A stretch of DNA of 51,133 bases from Curtobacterium sp. UCD-KPL2560. GTDB taxonomy: Bacteria > Actinomycetota > Actinomycetes > Actinomycetales > Microbacteriaceae. The position numbers and the translations under genes were made by a program. The stretch is taken from assembly GCF_001705035.1 (NCBI RefSeq), contig NZ_MCIG01000004.1, positions 1-51,133 of the forward strand, given 5' to 3'. Under the pieces are notes generated by a model that made no database searches, was not told the DNA's origin, and saw nothing but the letters and a program-made list of their open reading frames with translations. Of this stretch, positions 7,655-15,852 are shown piece after piece; positions within the stretch are counted from its first letter, which is position 1, and each line of letters starts with the position of its first letter.

Positions 7655-9145
7655 GTGACCGGCAACGAAGCAGCACGCACCCGCACCGAGACCGACTCCC
7701 TGGGATCCCTGGAGGTCCCCGTGGACGCCTACTGGGGGATCAACACCCTGCGGGCGCTCGAGAACTTCCCGATCACCTCGGTGCCGATCGCGGTCTACCC
7801 GGACCTGATCGTGGCGCTCGCGACGGTCAAGCAGGCCGCCGCCCGTGCGAACAAGGCGATCGGGGTGCTCGACGCCGAACGTGCCGACGCGATCGACCGT
7901 GCCGCGCAGGAGGTGCGCGACGGCGCGCTGCGGGAGCAGTTCGTCGTGGACGTCGTGCAGGGCGGTGCCGGGACGAGCACGAACATGAACACGAACGAGG
8001 TGCTCGCGAACCGCGCCCTCGAGCTGCTCGGCCGCGAGAAGGGCGACTACGGGTACCTGCACCCGATCGACCACGTCAACCGCAGCCAGTCGACCAACGA
8101 CACGTACCCGACGAGCGTCAAGCTCGCGATGATCCTCGGCGTGCACCGGCTGACCGAGCAGCTCGAGCTGCTGTCGAAGGCCTTCGCCGAGCGGGGCCGC
8201 GCGTTCCAGGACGTCCTCAAGGTCGGCCGCACGCAGCTGCAGGACGCCGTGCCGATGACCCTCGGGCAGGAGTTCACCGGCTTCTCGCACACCATCCAGG
8301 AGGACGTCCTCCTGCTCCGCACGGTGACGCCGCTGCTCGCGGAGACGAACCTCGGCGCGACGGCGATCGGGACCGGGATCACCGCGGATCCGCAGTACCG
8401 CGACGAGGTCCGGCGGCAGCTGCAGCTCGCGAGCGGGCTCGACATCGTGACGGCGCCCGACCTCATCGAGGCGACGAGCGACGCCGGCGCGTTCATGACG
8501 CTGTCCGGCACCGTGAAGCGCAGCGCCGCCAAGCTCTCGAAGATCTGCAACGACCTCCGGCTGCTCGCGTCCGGTCCGCAGGCCGGCCTCGGTGAGATCA
8601 CGCTGCCGGCTCGTCAGGCCGGGTCGTCGATCATGCCCGGCAAGGTCAACCCGGTCATCCCCGAGGTGGTCAACCAGATCGCGTTCGCCGTCGCGGGTGC
8701 CGACACCACGGTGACGATGGCGGCCGAGGGCGGACAGCTGCAGCTCAACGCCTTCGAGCCGATCATCGCGCACTCGATCCTGCAGTCCCTGCAGTGGATG
8801 GCGAGCGGGTGCGCGACGCTCCGGGTGAACTGCGTCACCGGGATCGAGGCGAACGAGGCGAAGCTCGCCGCCCAGGTGGACACGAACGTGGGCGTCGTCA
8901 CGGCACTGACGCCGTACATCGGGTACGCGGCGGCGGCGTCGATCGCGCACACGGCGCTGACGACCTCGACGCCGATCGCGACCCTCGTCACGGCCGCGGG
9001 GCTGATGGACGAGGACCAGGTGACCCGCGTGCTCTCCCCGGCACGGCTGTCCGGCATCGAGCTCGCGACCGGGGCGATCCCGGTCGTGACCGAGGAGATG
9101 CTCGACGCCGAGGCGGCACGGGTGGCGCGGGAGCGCGAGCAGTAG
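7655..9145 (+). CDS. aspA: Aspartate ammonia-lyase
   Basis: A 496-aa member of the fumarase/aspartase superfamily, predicted to deaminate L-aspartate reversibly to fumarate and ammonia in the cytosol, linking nitrogen release to the TCA cycle. The superfamily signature GSSIMPGKVN is at residues 323-332, with the catalytic serine in that flexible loop. GGAGTSTNMNTNEVLANRA near 102-120 and HVNRSQSTNDTYPT near 139-152 are the other substrate-site blocks, and they fit AspA better than FumC. Length is typical (about 470-500). It appears monocistronic: the palindrome at 7450-7497 lies upstream and a convergent YihY gene lies 20 nt downstream. Confidence 0.92.
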   Translation: MTGNEAARTRTETDSLGSLEVPVDAYWGINTLRALENFPITSVPIAVYPDLIVALATVKQAAARANKAIGVLDAERADAIDRAAQEVRDGALREQFVVDVVQGGAGTSTNMNTNEVLANRALELLGREKGDYGYLHPIDHVNRSQSTNDTYPTSVKLAMILGVHRLTEQLELLSKAFAERGRAFQDVLKVGRTQLQDAVPMTLGQEFTGFSHTIQEDVLLLRTVTPLLAETNLGATAIGTGITADPQYRDEVRRQLQLASGLDIVTAPDLIEATSDAGAFMTLSGTVKRSAAKLSKICNDLRLLASGPQAGLGEITLPARQAGSSIMPGKVNPVIPEVVNQIAFAVAGADTTVTMAAEGGQLQLNAFEPIIAHSILQSLQWMASGCATLRVNCVTGIEANEAKLAAQVDTNVGVVTALTPYIGYAAAASIAHTALTTSTPIATLVTAAGLMDEDQVTRVLSPARLSGIELATGAIPVVTEEMLDAEAARVAREREQ

Positions 9146-9165
9146 TCAGGGCTGACGCGGGCGCG

Positions 9166-10260
9166 TCAGGGCATCGGGGGTTCGCCGACGCGCACCTGCC
9201 GGGACAACGCCCGCAGGTGCTCGGCCGTCGGGTCCGGCTCCTCACCGGTCGACTCGTCCGCCGCCGCCTGCTCGGCAGCCGCCAGCCGGACGTGGTGCGC
9301 GGTCGCGATGTCCTGGTCCCGCCACCGGGCCAGCACGAAGTTCCGCGTGACGTCGCGCAGCGGCAGCCGGATCGACTCGTCGGCCTCGATCCCGGCGAGC
9401 AGCTGCCGCATCCGGATCACCTCGGAGTCGAGCTCCCCGCCGACCACGAGCACGAAGTTCGAGATGTACAGGTAGACGAGCAGCAGGATCGCGCCGCCGA
9501 GCCACCCGTACGCCTTGTTGCTGCCGCCGATCGTCTCGACGTAGAGGGCGAAGCCGACCGTGGCGACGGCCCAGGTCCCGATCGCGAACGCGGCACCCGC
9601 CGAGACCCACCGCAGCTGCGGCGTCTTCACGTTCGGCGTCGCGTAGTACAGCACCGCCACCATCACGACGAGGTCCACCGCGAGGACGGGCCACTTCGCC
9701 ACGTTCCAGAGGTCGTCGACCCACGACGGCCAGCCCAGCTGCGTGATCACCGCGGCCGAGATCGTCGGGGTGACGAGCAGGATGACGATCGCGATCGCAC
9801 CGCCGACCATCACGAGCAGGGTGACGAGGAGCATCATCGCGCGGAACTTCCAGATCCGCCGGCCCTCCTCGACCTCGTAGGCGGTGTTCATCGCGCGGCC
9901 GAACGCGGTCGCGTACCCGGACAGCGACCACAGCGTCAGCACCAGGCCGATCGTGAAGCCGGCCCACGGGTTGTCCAGGGAGAGCAGCTGGCGCAGCGGC
10001 CCCTCGAGGTGCTGCGCGGTCTCCGGCCGGACGATGAAGCCGAGCACCTGCACCACGTCGGTGAGGCTGTCGCCCTGCCGGTCGACGACCGACAGCGCGG
10101 ACACCACGGCGAGGGCGCTCGGGAACACGGTGAGCAGGGCGAAGAACGTCAGCGAAGCTGCCGCGTCCACCACCCGGTGCCGGATGACGGAGTGGTAGGT
10201 GCGCCGGACGACCGCGCGGAGGCCGGTCCGCTGCAGGTCGCGCGAGGCGCTGTCGGGCAT
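9166..10260 (-). CDS. YihY/virulence factor BrkB family membrane protein
   Basis: A 364-aa inner-membrane protein of the YihY/BrkB family. About six hydrophobic helices are visible between residues 33 and 285. The typical opening (DAAASLTFFALLTVFPSALA) and the later LWSLSGYATAFGRAMNTAYE block are characteristic. The C-terminal ~80 residues are soluble and acidic. The family was once called RNase BN, which is wrong; its biochemical function remains unclear. The ATG at 10260 is the only good start. It converges on aspA with 20 nt between the stop codons and no clear terminator. A tandem repeat lies upstream at 10295-10409. Confidence 0.88.
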   Translation of the reverse strand: MPDSASRDLQRTGLRAVVRRTYHSVIRHRVVDAAASLTFFALLTVFPSALAVVSALSVVDRQGDSLTDVVQVLGFIVRPETAQHLEGPLRQLLSLDNPWAGFTIGLVLTLWSLSGYATAFGRAMNTAYEVEEGRRIWKFRAMMLLVTLLVMVGGAIAIVILLVTPTISAAVITQLGWPSWVDDLWNVAKWPVLAVDLVVMVAVLYYATPNVKTPQLRWVSAGAAFAIGTWAVATVGFALYVETIGGSNKAYGWLGGAILLLVYLYISNFVLVVGGELDSEVIRMRQLLAGIEADESIRLPLRDVTRNFVLARWRDQDIATAHHVRLAAAEQAAADESTGEEPDPTAEHLRALSRQVRVGEPPMP

Positions 10261-10294
10261 GCCGAGAACGGTACCCGACCCCGGGACGGACGTC

Positions 10295-10409
10295 AGGCGC
10301 GGTGCCGGGCCGCCACGCGCCTCCCGCTGCCGCGGTGCGGACCGGAGGCGCGGTGCCGGGCCGCCACGCGCCTCCCGGCTGCCGCGGTGCGGACCGGAGG
10401 CGCAGTGCG
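10295..10409. repeat. Tandem 51/52-bp repeat between YihY and MFS genes
   Basis: Two nearly identical units, 10295-10345 (51 bp) and 10346-10397 (52 bp, one extra G), are followed by a partial third at 10398-10409. Each unit begins AGGCGCGGTGCCGGGCC and contains GCCACGCGCCTCCCG, the same arm sequences as the palindromes elsewhere in the window. The array fills nearly the whole intergenic region and ends at the stop codon of the MFS gene. Confidence 0.85.
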
Positions 10410-11726
10410 TCAGTTCGCGTGCGGGTGCAGCGCGTCGTAGCGGCGGAACGACGGCACCAGCCGGAGCAGCAGCGCGACGAGCCCGATGATGAGCACGCCG
10501 CCGATCACCGGTGGGTACGCGATCCCGGCGGCGACCACGAGCCCGGCGTACAGGTCACCGAGGCGCGGACCGCCGGTGACGACCACGATGAAGATGCCCT
10601 GGAGTCGGCCGCGCATGCCGTCCGGCGAGGCGGCCTGCAGGATCGTGTTCCGGAACACCGAGCTGACGTTGTCCGCGCCGCCCGCCATCGCGAGGAACAG
10701 TGCGGCGAGCCCGAGGGCGGGCAGGATCTCGACGCCGAACGCCTCGCCGGACCGGCCGCCGAGCGCGTGCGCGAGTGCGATGACCACGCCGAACGCCGCG
10801 ATCGCCCCGCCGTACGCGGTGATCGCCCAGCCGACGGCCTCGCCCTGGCGGCGCACGTGCCCGAGCGGGCCGGAGAACACGCTCGACAGCAGGGCACCGA
10901 TCGCGTAGGCGGCGGTGAGCGTGCCGACGGTGATCGATCCGCCGCCGATGACGAGCGCGCCGATCGCGGGGAAGAGCACGCGCGGCTGGCCGAAGGTCAT
11001 CGCGACGATGTCGAGCACGAAGGTCATCGTGATGTTGCGGGAGCGCCGGAGGAAGCGCGCACCCTCGACGAGCGAGCTCAGCCCGGGCTTCAGCGCGTCG
11101 CGGTCGGCCGCCATCCGCGGCAGCGTGAACACCCCGAGGAACGCGAACGTGAACAGGACGACGTCGATCGTGTACGTCGGCGCGAACCCGACGCTCGCGA
11201 TGAGCACGCCCGCGATCGCCGGGCCCACCGTGACCTGGAACCCGGACGCGATGCCGCCGAGGGCGCTCGCCGCGGGGAGCAGGTCGGTGCCGACGAGCCG
11301 CGGCACGATGGCCGACCGGGAGGCGTTGCTCACCGTGGCGGCGACGGCGTTCACGGTCGCGAGCACGTAGAGGAGTGCGACGCTCTGCAGCCCGAGCCAG
11401 GCGTGCGTGGCGATGAGGGCCACCGCGGCCCAGGCGATGATCGAGGACACCAGGGCGACGAGCCGCCGGTCGAAGGCGTCGGCGAGCATGCCGCCGTACA
11501 GCCCCGCGACGATCATCGGGAGGAGTGCGATCACCCCGACGAGCGCCACCGCGAAGGTCGAGTGGGTGATCTCGTACACCTCGAGGCCGACTGCGACGGT
11601 GGTCATCTGCGTGCCGATCCCGGCGATCGCGGTGCCCGCCCAGAGCCGCGCGAACGCGGGGGAGCGGCGGAGCGGGGTGAGGTCGGCGAGCAGGCGGCGG
11701 CGGGGCGCGGTGTCAGGTGGTGTCAC
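10410..11726 (-). CDS. MFS transporter, EntS/MFS_3-like exporter
   Basis: A 438-aa major facilitator with about 12 membrane helices in two halves. The DAFDRR segment after helix 2 (YGGMLADAFDRRLVAL) is the MFS loop 2-3 motif, here in the form seen in EntS-like and macrolide-type exporters. The likely role is proton-driven export of a small molecule or siderophore; no substrate can be named. The GTG at 11726 gives a normal short N-terminus (TPPDTAPRRRLLADLTP) and has CAGAAT 9 nt upstream. A longer frame would read an 8-bp repeat as low-complexity Arg/Ala sequence and is unlikely. It is divergent from the FKBP gene across 138 nt. Confidence 0.88.
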   Translation of the reverse strand: MTPPDTAPRRRLLADLTPLRRSPAFARLWAGTAIAGIGTQMTTVAVGLEVYEITHSTFAVALVGVIALLPMIVAGLYGGMLADAFDRRLVALVSSIIAWAAVALIATHAWLGLQSVALLYVLATVNAVAATVSNASRSAIVPRLVGTDLLPAASALGGIASGFQVTVGPAIAGVLIASVGFAPTYTIDVVLFTFAFLGVFTLPRMAADRDALKPGLSSLVEGARFLRRSRNITMTFVLDIVAMTFGQPRVLFPAIGALVIGGGSITVGTLTAAYAIGALLSSVFSGPLGHVRRQGEAVGWAITAYGGAIAAFGVVIALAHALGGRSGEAFGVEILPALGLAALFLAMAGGADNVSSVFRNTILQAASPDGMRGRLQGIFIVVVTGGPRLGDLYAGLVVAAGIAYPPVIGGVLIIGLVALLLRLVPSFRRYDALHPHAN

Positions 11727-11760
11727 GGTGGAACCATTCTGGTGCCTGGCGCGTCCGTCC

Positions 11761-11803
11761 GCGCGTCCGCGCGTTCGCGCGTTCGCGCGTCCGCGCGTTC
11801 GCG
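11761..11803. repeat. Five-copy 8-bp tandem repeat (GCGCGTYC)
   Basis: Five consecutive octamers at 11761-11800, GCGCGTCC or GCGCGTTC, run into GCG. The array lies 35 nt upstream of the MFS start codon and about 60 nt upstream of the FKBP gene, within the divergent promoter region. Confidence 0.85.
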
Positions 11804-11864
11804 GGGAGCGAGACCCTGCGCGGCCCGGGATCGCCCAGACTGACGACCTGGTTGACTGGCGCGC

Positions 11865-12236
11865 ATGACTGACCTCAACAGCAAGCCCGAGTTCGACGCC
11901 CCCGAGGGCCCGGCCCCCACCGAGCTCGTGATCACCGACATCGTCGAGGGCGACGGCCCCGAGGCCTCCGCGGGTTCGACGGTCAAGGTGCACTACGCCG
12001 GCGTCGAGTACGAGACCGGCGAGGAGTTCGACAGCTCGTGGAACCGCGGCGAGCCGATCGACTTCCCGCTCGCGGCGCTCGTGCGCGGCTGGCAGGAGGG
12101 CATCCCCGGCATGAAGGTCGGCGGACGCCGCAAGCTCGTCGTCCCGCCGGAGCTCGCCTACGGCCCGGCCGGCGGCGGCCACTTCCTGTCCGGCAAGACC
12201 CTGATCTTCGTGATCGACCTGCTCGGGGTCCGCTGA
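11865..12236 (+). CDS. FKBP-type peptidyl-prolyl cis-trans isomerase
   Basis: A 123-aa single-domain FKBP that catalyses cis/trans isomerisation of Xaa-Pro bonds. The domain spans about residues 20-122: VKVHYAGVEYETGEEFDSSW, then FPLAALVRGWQEGIPGMKVG, the family's active-site stretch, and LVVPPELAYGPAG. The N-terminal ~18 residues are a short Asp/Pro-rich linker without a signal peptide, so it acts in the cytosol as a folding helper. The ATG at 11865 is clear. Its stop codon overlaps the ATG of the aldo/keto reductase (TGATG), so the two are an operon. Confidence 0.95.
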   Translation: MTDLNSKPEFDAPEGPAPTELVITDIVEGDGPEASAGSTVKVHYAGVEYETGEEFDSSWNRGEPIDFPLAALVRGWQEGIPGMKVGGRRKLVVPPELAYGPAGGGHFLSGKTLIFVIDLLGVR

Positions 12237-13072
12237 TGCGCGTCGGCGCCCCGACGATCGAGCTGAACGACGGCCACCGGTTCCCGGAGCTCGGGCTCGG
12301 CACGTACGGGCTGAACGGCGACGAGGGCGCCGCGGCGGTCGGCGCGGCGATCACGAGCGGCTACCGGCTGCTCGACACCGCGCTGAACTACGGCAACGAG
12401 GACGCCGTCGGTCGTGCCGTGCGGGAGTCCGAGGTGGACCGCGAGGACCTCGTCGTCACGTCGAAGCTGCCCGGCCGGCACCACGGCTACGACGAGGCGC
12501 ACCGCTCGGTCGAGGAGACCCTGGGCAACCTCGGCCTCGACCGCGTGGACCTGTACCTCATCCACTGGCCGAACCCGTCCGTGGACCGGTTCGTCGACAC
12601 GTGGAAGGCGCTCGTCGACCTGCGTGACAGCGGCACCGTCCGCTCGATCGGCGTCTCGAACTTCACGCCGGCGCACCTGGAGCGGATCATCGACGCCACC
12701 GGTGTCGCGCCGGCGGTGAACCAGGTCGAGCTGCACCCGTACTTCCCGCAGGCCGAGCTCCGCAAGGTGCACGCGCAGTACGGGATCGTGACCGAGAGCT
12801 GGAGCCCGCTCGCGAAGCAGTCCCAGCTGCTCACCGAACAGCCCGTGCTGGACGCGGCGTCCGCGCACGGGGTCACCCCCGGCCAGGTCGTGCTGCGCTG
12901 GCACGTGCAGCTCGGCGCGGTGCCGGTGCCGAAGTCGGGCGACCCGGACCGGCAGCGCGAGAACCTCGACGTGTTCGGCTTCGCGCTCACCGACGACGAG
13001 GTGCACGCGATCTCCGCGCTCGAGCGCGGCCGCCTGTGGGACGGCGACCCGGACACCCACGAGGAGATGTAG
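12236..13072 (+). CDS. Aldo/keto reductase (2,5-diketo-D-gluconate reductase-like)
   Basis: A 278-aa NADPH-dependent oxidoreductase with a TIM-barrel fold. The catalytic tetrad of the superfamily is present: D47 and Y52 (LLDTALNYGNE), K77 (VVTSKLPG) and H110 (LYLIHWPNP). The second signature VNQVELHPYFPQ and the cofactor-binding KSGDPDR region near the C-terminus fit AKR5-like bacterial enzymes that reduce small carbonyls such as 2,5-diketogluconate or methylglyoxal. The actual substrate is unknown. The ATG overlaps the FKBP stop codon. The hairpin at 13117-13158 lies 45 nt after the stop. Confidence 0.93.
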   Translation: MRVGAPTIELNDGHRFPELGLGTYGLNGDEGAAAVGAAITSGYRLLDTALNYGNEDAVGRAVRESEVDREDLVVTSKLPGRHHGYDEAHRSVEETLGNLGLDRVDLYLIHWPNPSVDRFVDTWKALVDLRDSGTVRSIGVSNFTPAHLERIIDATGVAPAVNQVELHPYFPQAELRKVHAQYGIVTESWSPLAKQSQLLTEQPVLDAASAHGVTPGQVVLRWHVQLGAVPVPKSGDPDRQRENLDVFGFALTDDEVHAISALERGRLWDGDPDTHEEM

Positions 13073-13116
13073 GGGCTGACGCCCCGACGGTCGGTGCGTC
13101 CCGCACCGACCCGCTG

Positions 13117-13158
13117 CGGACGGGAGGCGCGGTGCCAGCAGGCACCGCGCCTCCCGTC
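13117..13158 (+). terminator. Palindromic intergenic element, probable terminator after FKBP-AKR
   Basis: Perfect 19-bp inverted repeat, arms 13117-13135 and 13140-13158, with loop AGCA. The arms carry GGACGGGAGGCGCGGTGCC and its complement. Same family as 7450-7497 and 51069-51116. Confidence 0.65.
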
Positions 13159-13215
13159 CGTCCGCGGTCGCGTCCCGAGCCCGCACCTGCGTCCTGGGTG
13201 TCGGTGCGCCGGGAC

Positions 13216-13221
13216 TACACT
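13216..13221 (+). promoter_or_regulatory. Candidate -10 box of helD
   Basis: TACACT lies 29 nt before the GTG start. A short leader with GAAGGGTGG ahead of the GTG can serve as ribosome site, so this gene, unlike many neighbours, is probably not leaderless. Confidence 0.4.
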
Positions 13222-13250
13222 GGACACCCCTGTTTCCCGAAGGGTGGCGT

Positions 13251-15497
13251 GTGTCCGAACCGACCGAGACCGACCGCGAGCGCGGCTACGTGGACGGGCT
13301 CTTCGCCCGTCTCGACGACCTGACGGCCGAGGCCGAGCAGCGACTCGCCGAGACCCGCCGCCAGGCGGTCGGTGGCAACCACCAGAGCCGCAGCGAACGC
13401 GACGCGTACGCCCGCCTGTACGAGGACACCATCGCGACGCTCGAGCGCGTCGGCGACCGGCTGGTGTTCGGCCGGCTCGAGGTGTCCGAGCCCGCCGACG
13501 ACGAGGACGCCTTCCGCTACATCGGCCGCGTCGGCCTCCGTGACGACGAGCACCGGCCGCTCCTGCTCGACTGGCGCGTGCCCGGGGCGAGCGCGTTCTA
13601 CCAGGCCACCGCGGCCCACCCGATGGGGATGCGGGCGCGGCGGCACCTGACGCTCGAGGGCCGCCGGGTGGTCGGCGTCGAGGACGAGGTGTTCGACGCG
13701 ACGCTCTACGACGACGAGCGCACCCACCTGCAGGGCGAGGGGGCGCTCCTCGCGGCCGTGACCGCCGAGCGCACCGGCCGGATGACCGACATCGTCGCGA
13801 CGATCCAGGGCGAGCAGGACCGCGTGATCCGCTCCCCGCTCGAGGGCGTCCTCATCGTGCAGGGCGGCCCCGGCACCGGCAAGACCGCGGTCGCGCTGCA
13901 CCGCGCGGCCTACCTGCTCTACACGCACCGTGACCGGCTCCGCGGGTCCGGCGTGCTCATGGTCGGGCCGTCCTCGGCGTTCCTGACCTACATCGAGCAG
14001 GTGCTGCCGTCGCTCGGCGAGACCGGCGTCGTGATGGCCTCGCTCGGCTCGCTGTACCCGGGCGTCCACGCCACCGTGCACGACTCCCGGGACGTCGCCG
14101 CCGTGAAGGGCTCCGGGCAGATGGCCGCCCTGCTCCGCCGTGCGGTGCGCTCGCGGCAGGTCGTGCCCACCGAGTCGGTCGTGCTCGACGTCGAGGGCGA
14201 GCGCCTGGCCGTCCCCGCGCAGCTCGTCGCCGACGCGGTGAAGCGGGCGCAGGACCGGGGCAAGCCGCACAACGTCGCGCGCGTGACCTTCAACAAGATC
14301 GCCCTCGACGCCATGACACGGCTGCTGGCCGACCAGCTGCGGGAGCGCGGTACGACGGTCGACGAGGCCGACGAGAAGGTCCTGCGCGAGGACATCCGCA
14401 GCTCGTACGACGCCCGGGTGCTGCTCAACACCGCGTGGCTGCCGCTGCCGCCCGAGAAGTTCCTCGAGGACCTCTACGCCCGGCCGAACTGGCTCGCCTC
14501 GCTGACCCCGGACTGGACGCCCGAGCGGCGTGCGCTCCTCGCCCGTCCGCGCGGCGCCGGCTTCACGGTCGAGGACGTCCCGCTCCTGGACGAGGCGGCC
14601 GAGCTCCTCGGTCCGTTCGACCCGACCGGCGGCGCGGCCAAGCGGCAGGCCAAGGCGAGCCGGGACCGCGACGTCGAGAACGCCCGCCAGGCCATCGAGA
14701 ACATGGGCGTCGAGGGGATCGTCACCGCCGAGCAGGTCGCCGGGTCCTTCGCCGAGGGCGGGGACGGCCGGACCACGGCCGAGCGCGCTGCGGCCGACCG
14801 TGAGTGGACGTACGGGCACATCGTCGTCGACGAGGCCCAGGAGCTCTCGCCGATGCAGTGGCGTGTGCTCGCCCGGCGCAACCCGCTGCGGTCGTTCACG
14901 ATCGTCGGGGACATGGCGCAGGGTTCCTCGCCGGGTGCCGCGCGGACCTGGGACGACGTGGTCGGTGCCCTCGCCCGCCGGCGTCGCGGTCGTGCGCCGC
15001 TCGTGCCGATCGACCACCGCATCGCCGAGCTCACGGTGAACTACCGCACCCCGCGCTCGATCGTGCAGGCCGCCGGGGAGTACGCCGACGCCGCCGGGCT
15101 CACCGTGACGCGCAACGAGGCCGTGCGCGACGGCGACCCGGTCGACCGCGTGACCGTGCGTCGTGCCGACCTGCTCGACACCGTGGCCGACCACGTCGCC
15201 GCCGAGCGGGAGCGCATCGGGTCGGGCACGATCGGCGTCATCACCCCGGAGGTGCTCGTCACCGCGGTGCGGGAGCGGCTCGCGGCGACGCAGGCCGACG
15301 TCCGCGGGCTCGGGTCACCGCGTCCGGGGTCGGTCACGGTGCTCACCGGTGCCGACGCGAAGGGGTTGGAGTTCGACGGGGTCCTGCTGGTGGACCCGGA
15401 GCGGGTCGGTGCCGACGCGGCACGTCCGGCGGCGGCGGTCTACGTCGCGATGACGCGACCGACCCGCCGGTTGGTCGTCGTCGACGTCGAGGACTGA
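13251..15497 (+). CDS. helD: HelD-like RNA polymerase recycling ATPase (UvrD/Rep fold)
   Basis: A 748-aa superfamily 1 ATPase. The coiled-coil-rich N-terminus (about residues 1-100) is followed by Walker A GGPGTGKT at 205-212, a large insert between the two halves of the first ATPase domain, Walker B HIVVDEAQELSP near 525, and a UvrD-like C-terminal domain with NYRTPRSI and DAKGLEFDGVLL, then YVAMTRPTRRL. HelD proteins are known to prise nucleic acid off stalled RNA polymerase and can protect it from rifampicin; actinobacteria carry the class I-like or class II forms. I infer that role from architecture and length. The GTG start has GAAGGG upstream. It converges on the emfourin gene. Confidence 0.85.
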   Translation: MSEPTETDRERGYVDGLFARLDDLTAEAEQRLAETRRQAVGGNHQSRSERDAYARLYEDTIATLERVGDRLVFGRLEVSEPADDEDAFRYIGRVGLRDDEHRPLLLDWRVPGASAFYQATAAHPMGMRARRHLTLEGRRVVGVEDEVFDATLYDDERTHLQGEGALLAAVTAERTGRMTDIVATIQGEQDRVIRSPLEGVLIVQGGPGTGKTAVALHRAAYLLYTHRDRLRGSGVLMVGPSSAFLTYIEQVLPSLGETGVVMASLGSLYPGVHATVHDSRDVAAVKGSGQMAALLRRAVRSRQVVPTESVVLDVEGERLAVPAQLVADAVKRAQDRGKPHNVARVTFNKIALDAMTRLLADQLRERGTTVDEADEKVLREDIRSSYDARVLLNTAWLPLPPEKFLEDLYARPNWLASLTPDWTPERRALLARPRGAGFTVEDVPLLDEAAELLGPFDPTGGAAKRQAKASRDRDVENARQAIENMGVEGIVTAEQVAGSFAEGGDGRTTAERAAADREWTYGHIVVDEAQELSPMQWRVLARRNPLRSFTIVGDMAQGSSPGAARTWDDVVGALARRRRGRAPLVPIDHRIAELTVNYRTPRSIVQAAGEYADAAGLTVTRNEAVRDGDPVDRVTVRRADLLDTVADHVAAERERIGSGTIGVITPEVLVTAVRERLAATQADVRGLGSPRPGSVTVLTGADAKGLEFDGVLLVDPERVGADAARPAAAVYVAMTRPTRRLVVVDVED

Positions 15498-15500
15498 CGC

Positions 15501-15539
15501 GGCGGGCGGTGCGCCGGCCGGACCTGCCCGCCACCGCCC
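15501..15539. terminator. Possible terminator between helD and the protease operon
   Basis: Overlapping inverted repeats lie just after the helD stop: GGGCGGTG (15504-15511) with CACCGCCC (15532-15539), and GGCGGGC (15501-15507) with GCCCGCC (15526-15532). No T-run. It could serve both convergent genes. Confidence 0.35.
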
Positions 15540-15573
15540 CGTCGTCGTCGTGGACGGCCGCTGCGTGCGGCCA

Positions 15574-15843
15574 TCAGTCCGGGTCGCCCTGGTCGCGCAC
15601 CCGCGCGACCAGGGTCGCCCACGGCCCGTCGAGCTGACTGCCCGGGATCGTGACCGTGGTCCGCGCGACCGTGACGGTCCACGTGAAGTCGTCGGGCGGT
15701 GTCCGGTGGCGGACGGGGGCCTCGCGCGGCAGGGCACCGACCAACTCGTGCCAGGTCTCCGGGTCGTCGCACGTGTCGGTGTCGATCCGCCAGCCCCGCG
15801 AGGTGCCGGCGAACCCACCCGAGCGGCGGACGACGATCTGCAT
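15574..15843 (-). CDS. Emfourin-like inhibitor of M4 protease
   Basis: An 89-aa protein opening with MQIVVRRSGGFAG and carrying DDFTWTVTVARTTVTIPGSQL in its second half. I recognise this as the emfourin (M4in) family, small proteins that bind and inhibit protealysin-like M4 metalloproteases encoded beside them. It lacks a signal peptide, as expected because protealysin-like enzymes are also made without a standard signal. Its ATG is 9 nt downstream of the stop of the M4 protease gene on the same strand, so the pair is co-transcribed, protease first. Recognition is from motif memory plus context; the family match needs a profile search. Confidence 0.78.
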   Translation of the reverse strand: MQIVVRRSGGFAGTSRGWRIDTDTCDDPETWHELVGALPREAPVRHRTPPDDFTWTVTVARTTVTIPGSQLDGPWATLVARVRDQGDPD

Positions 15844-15852
15844 GGCCGGAGG

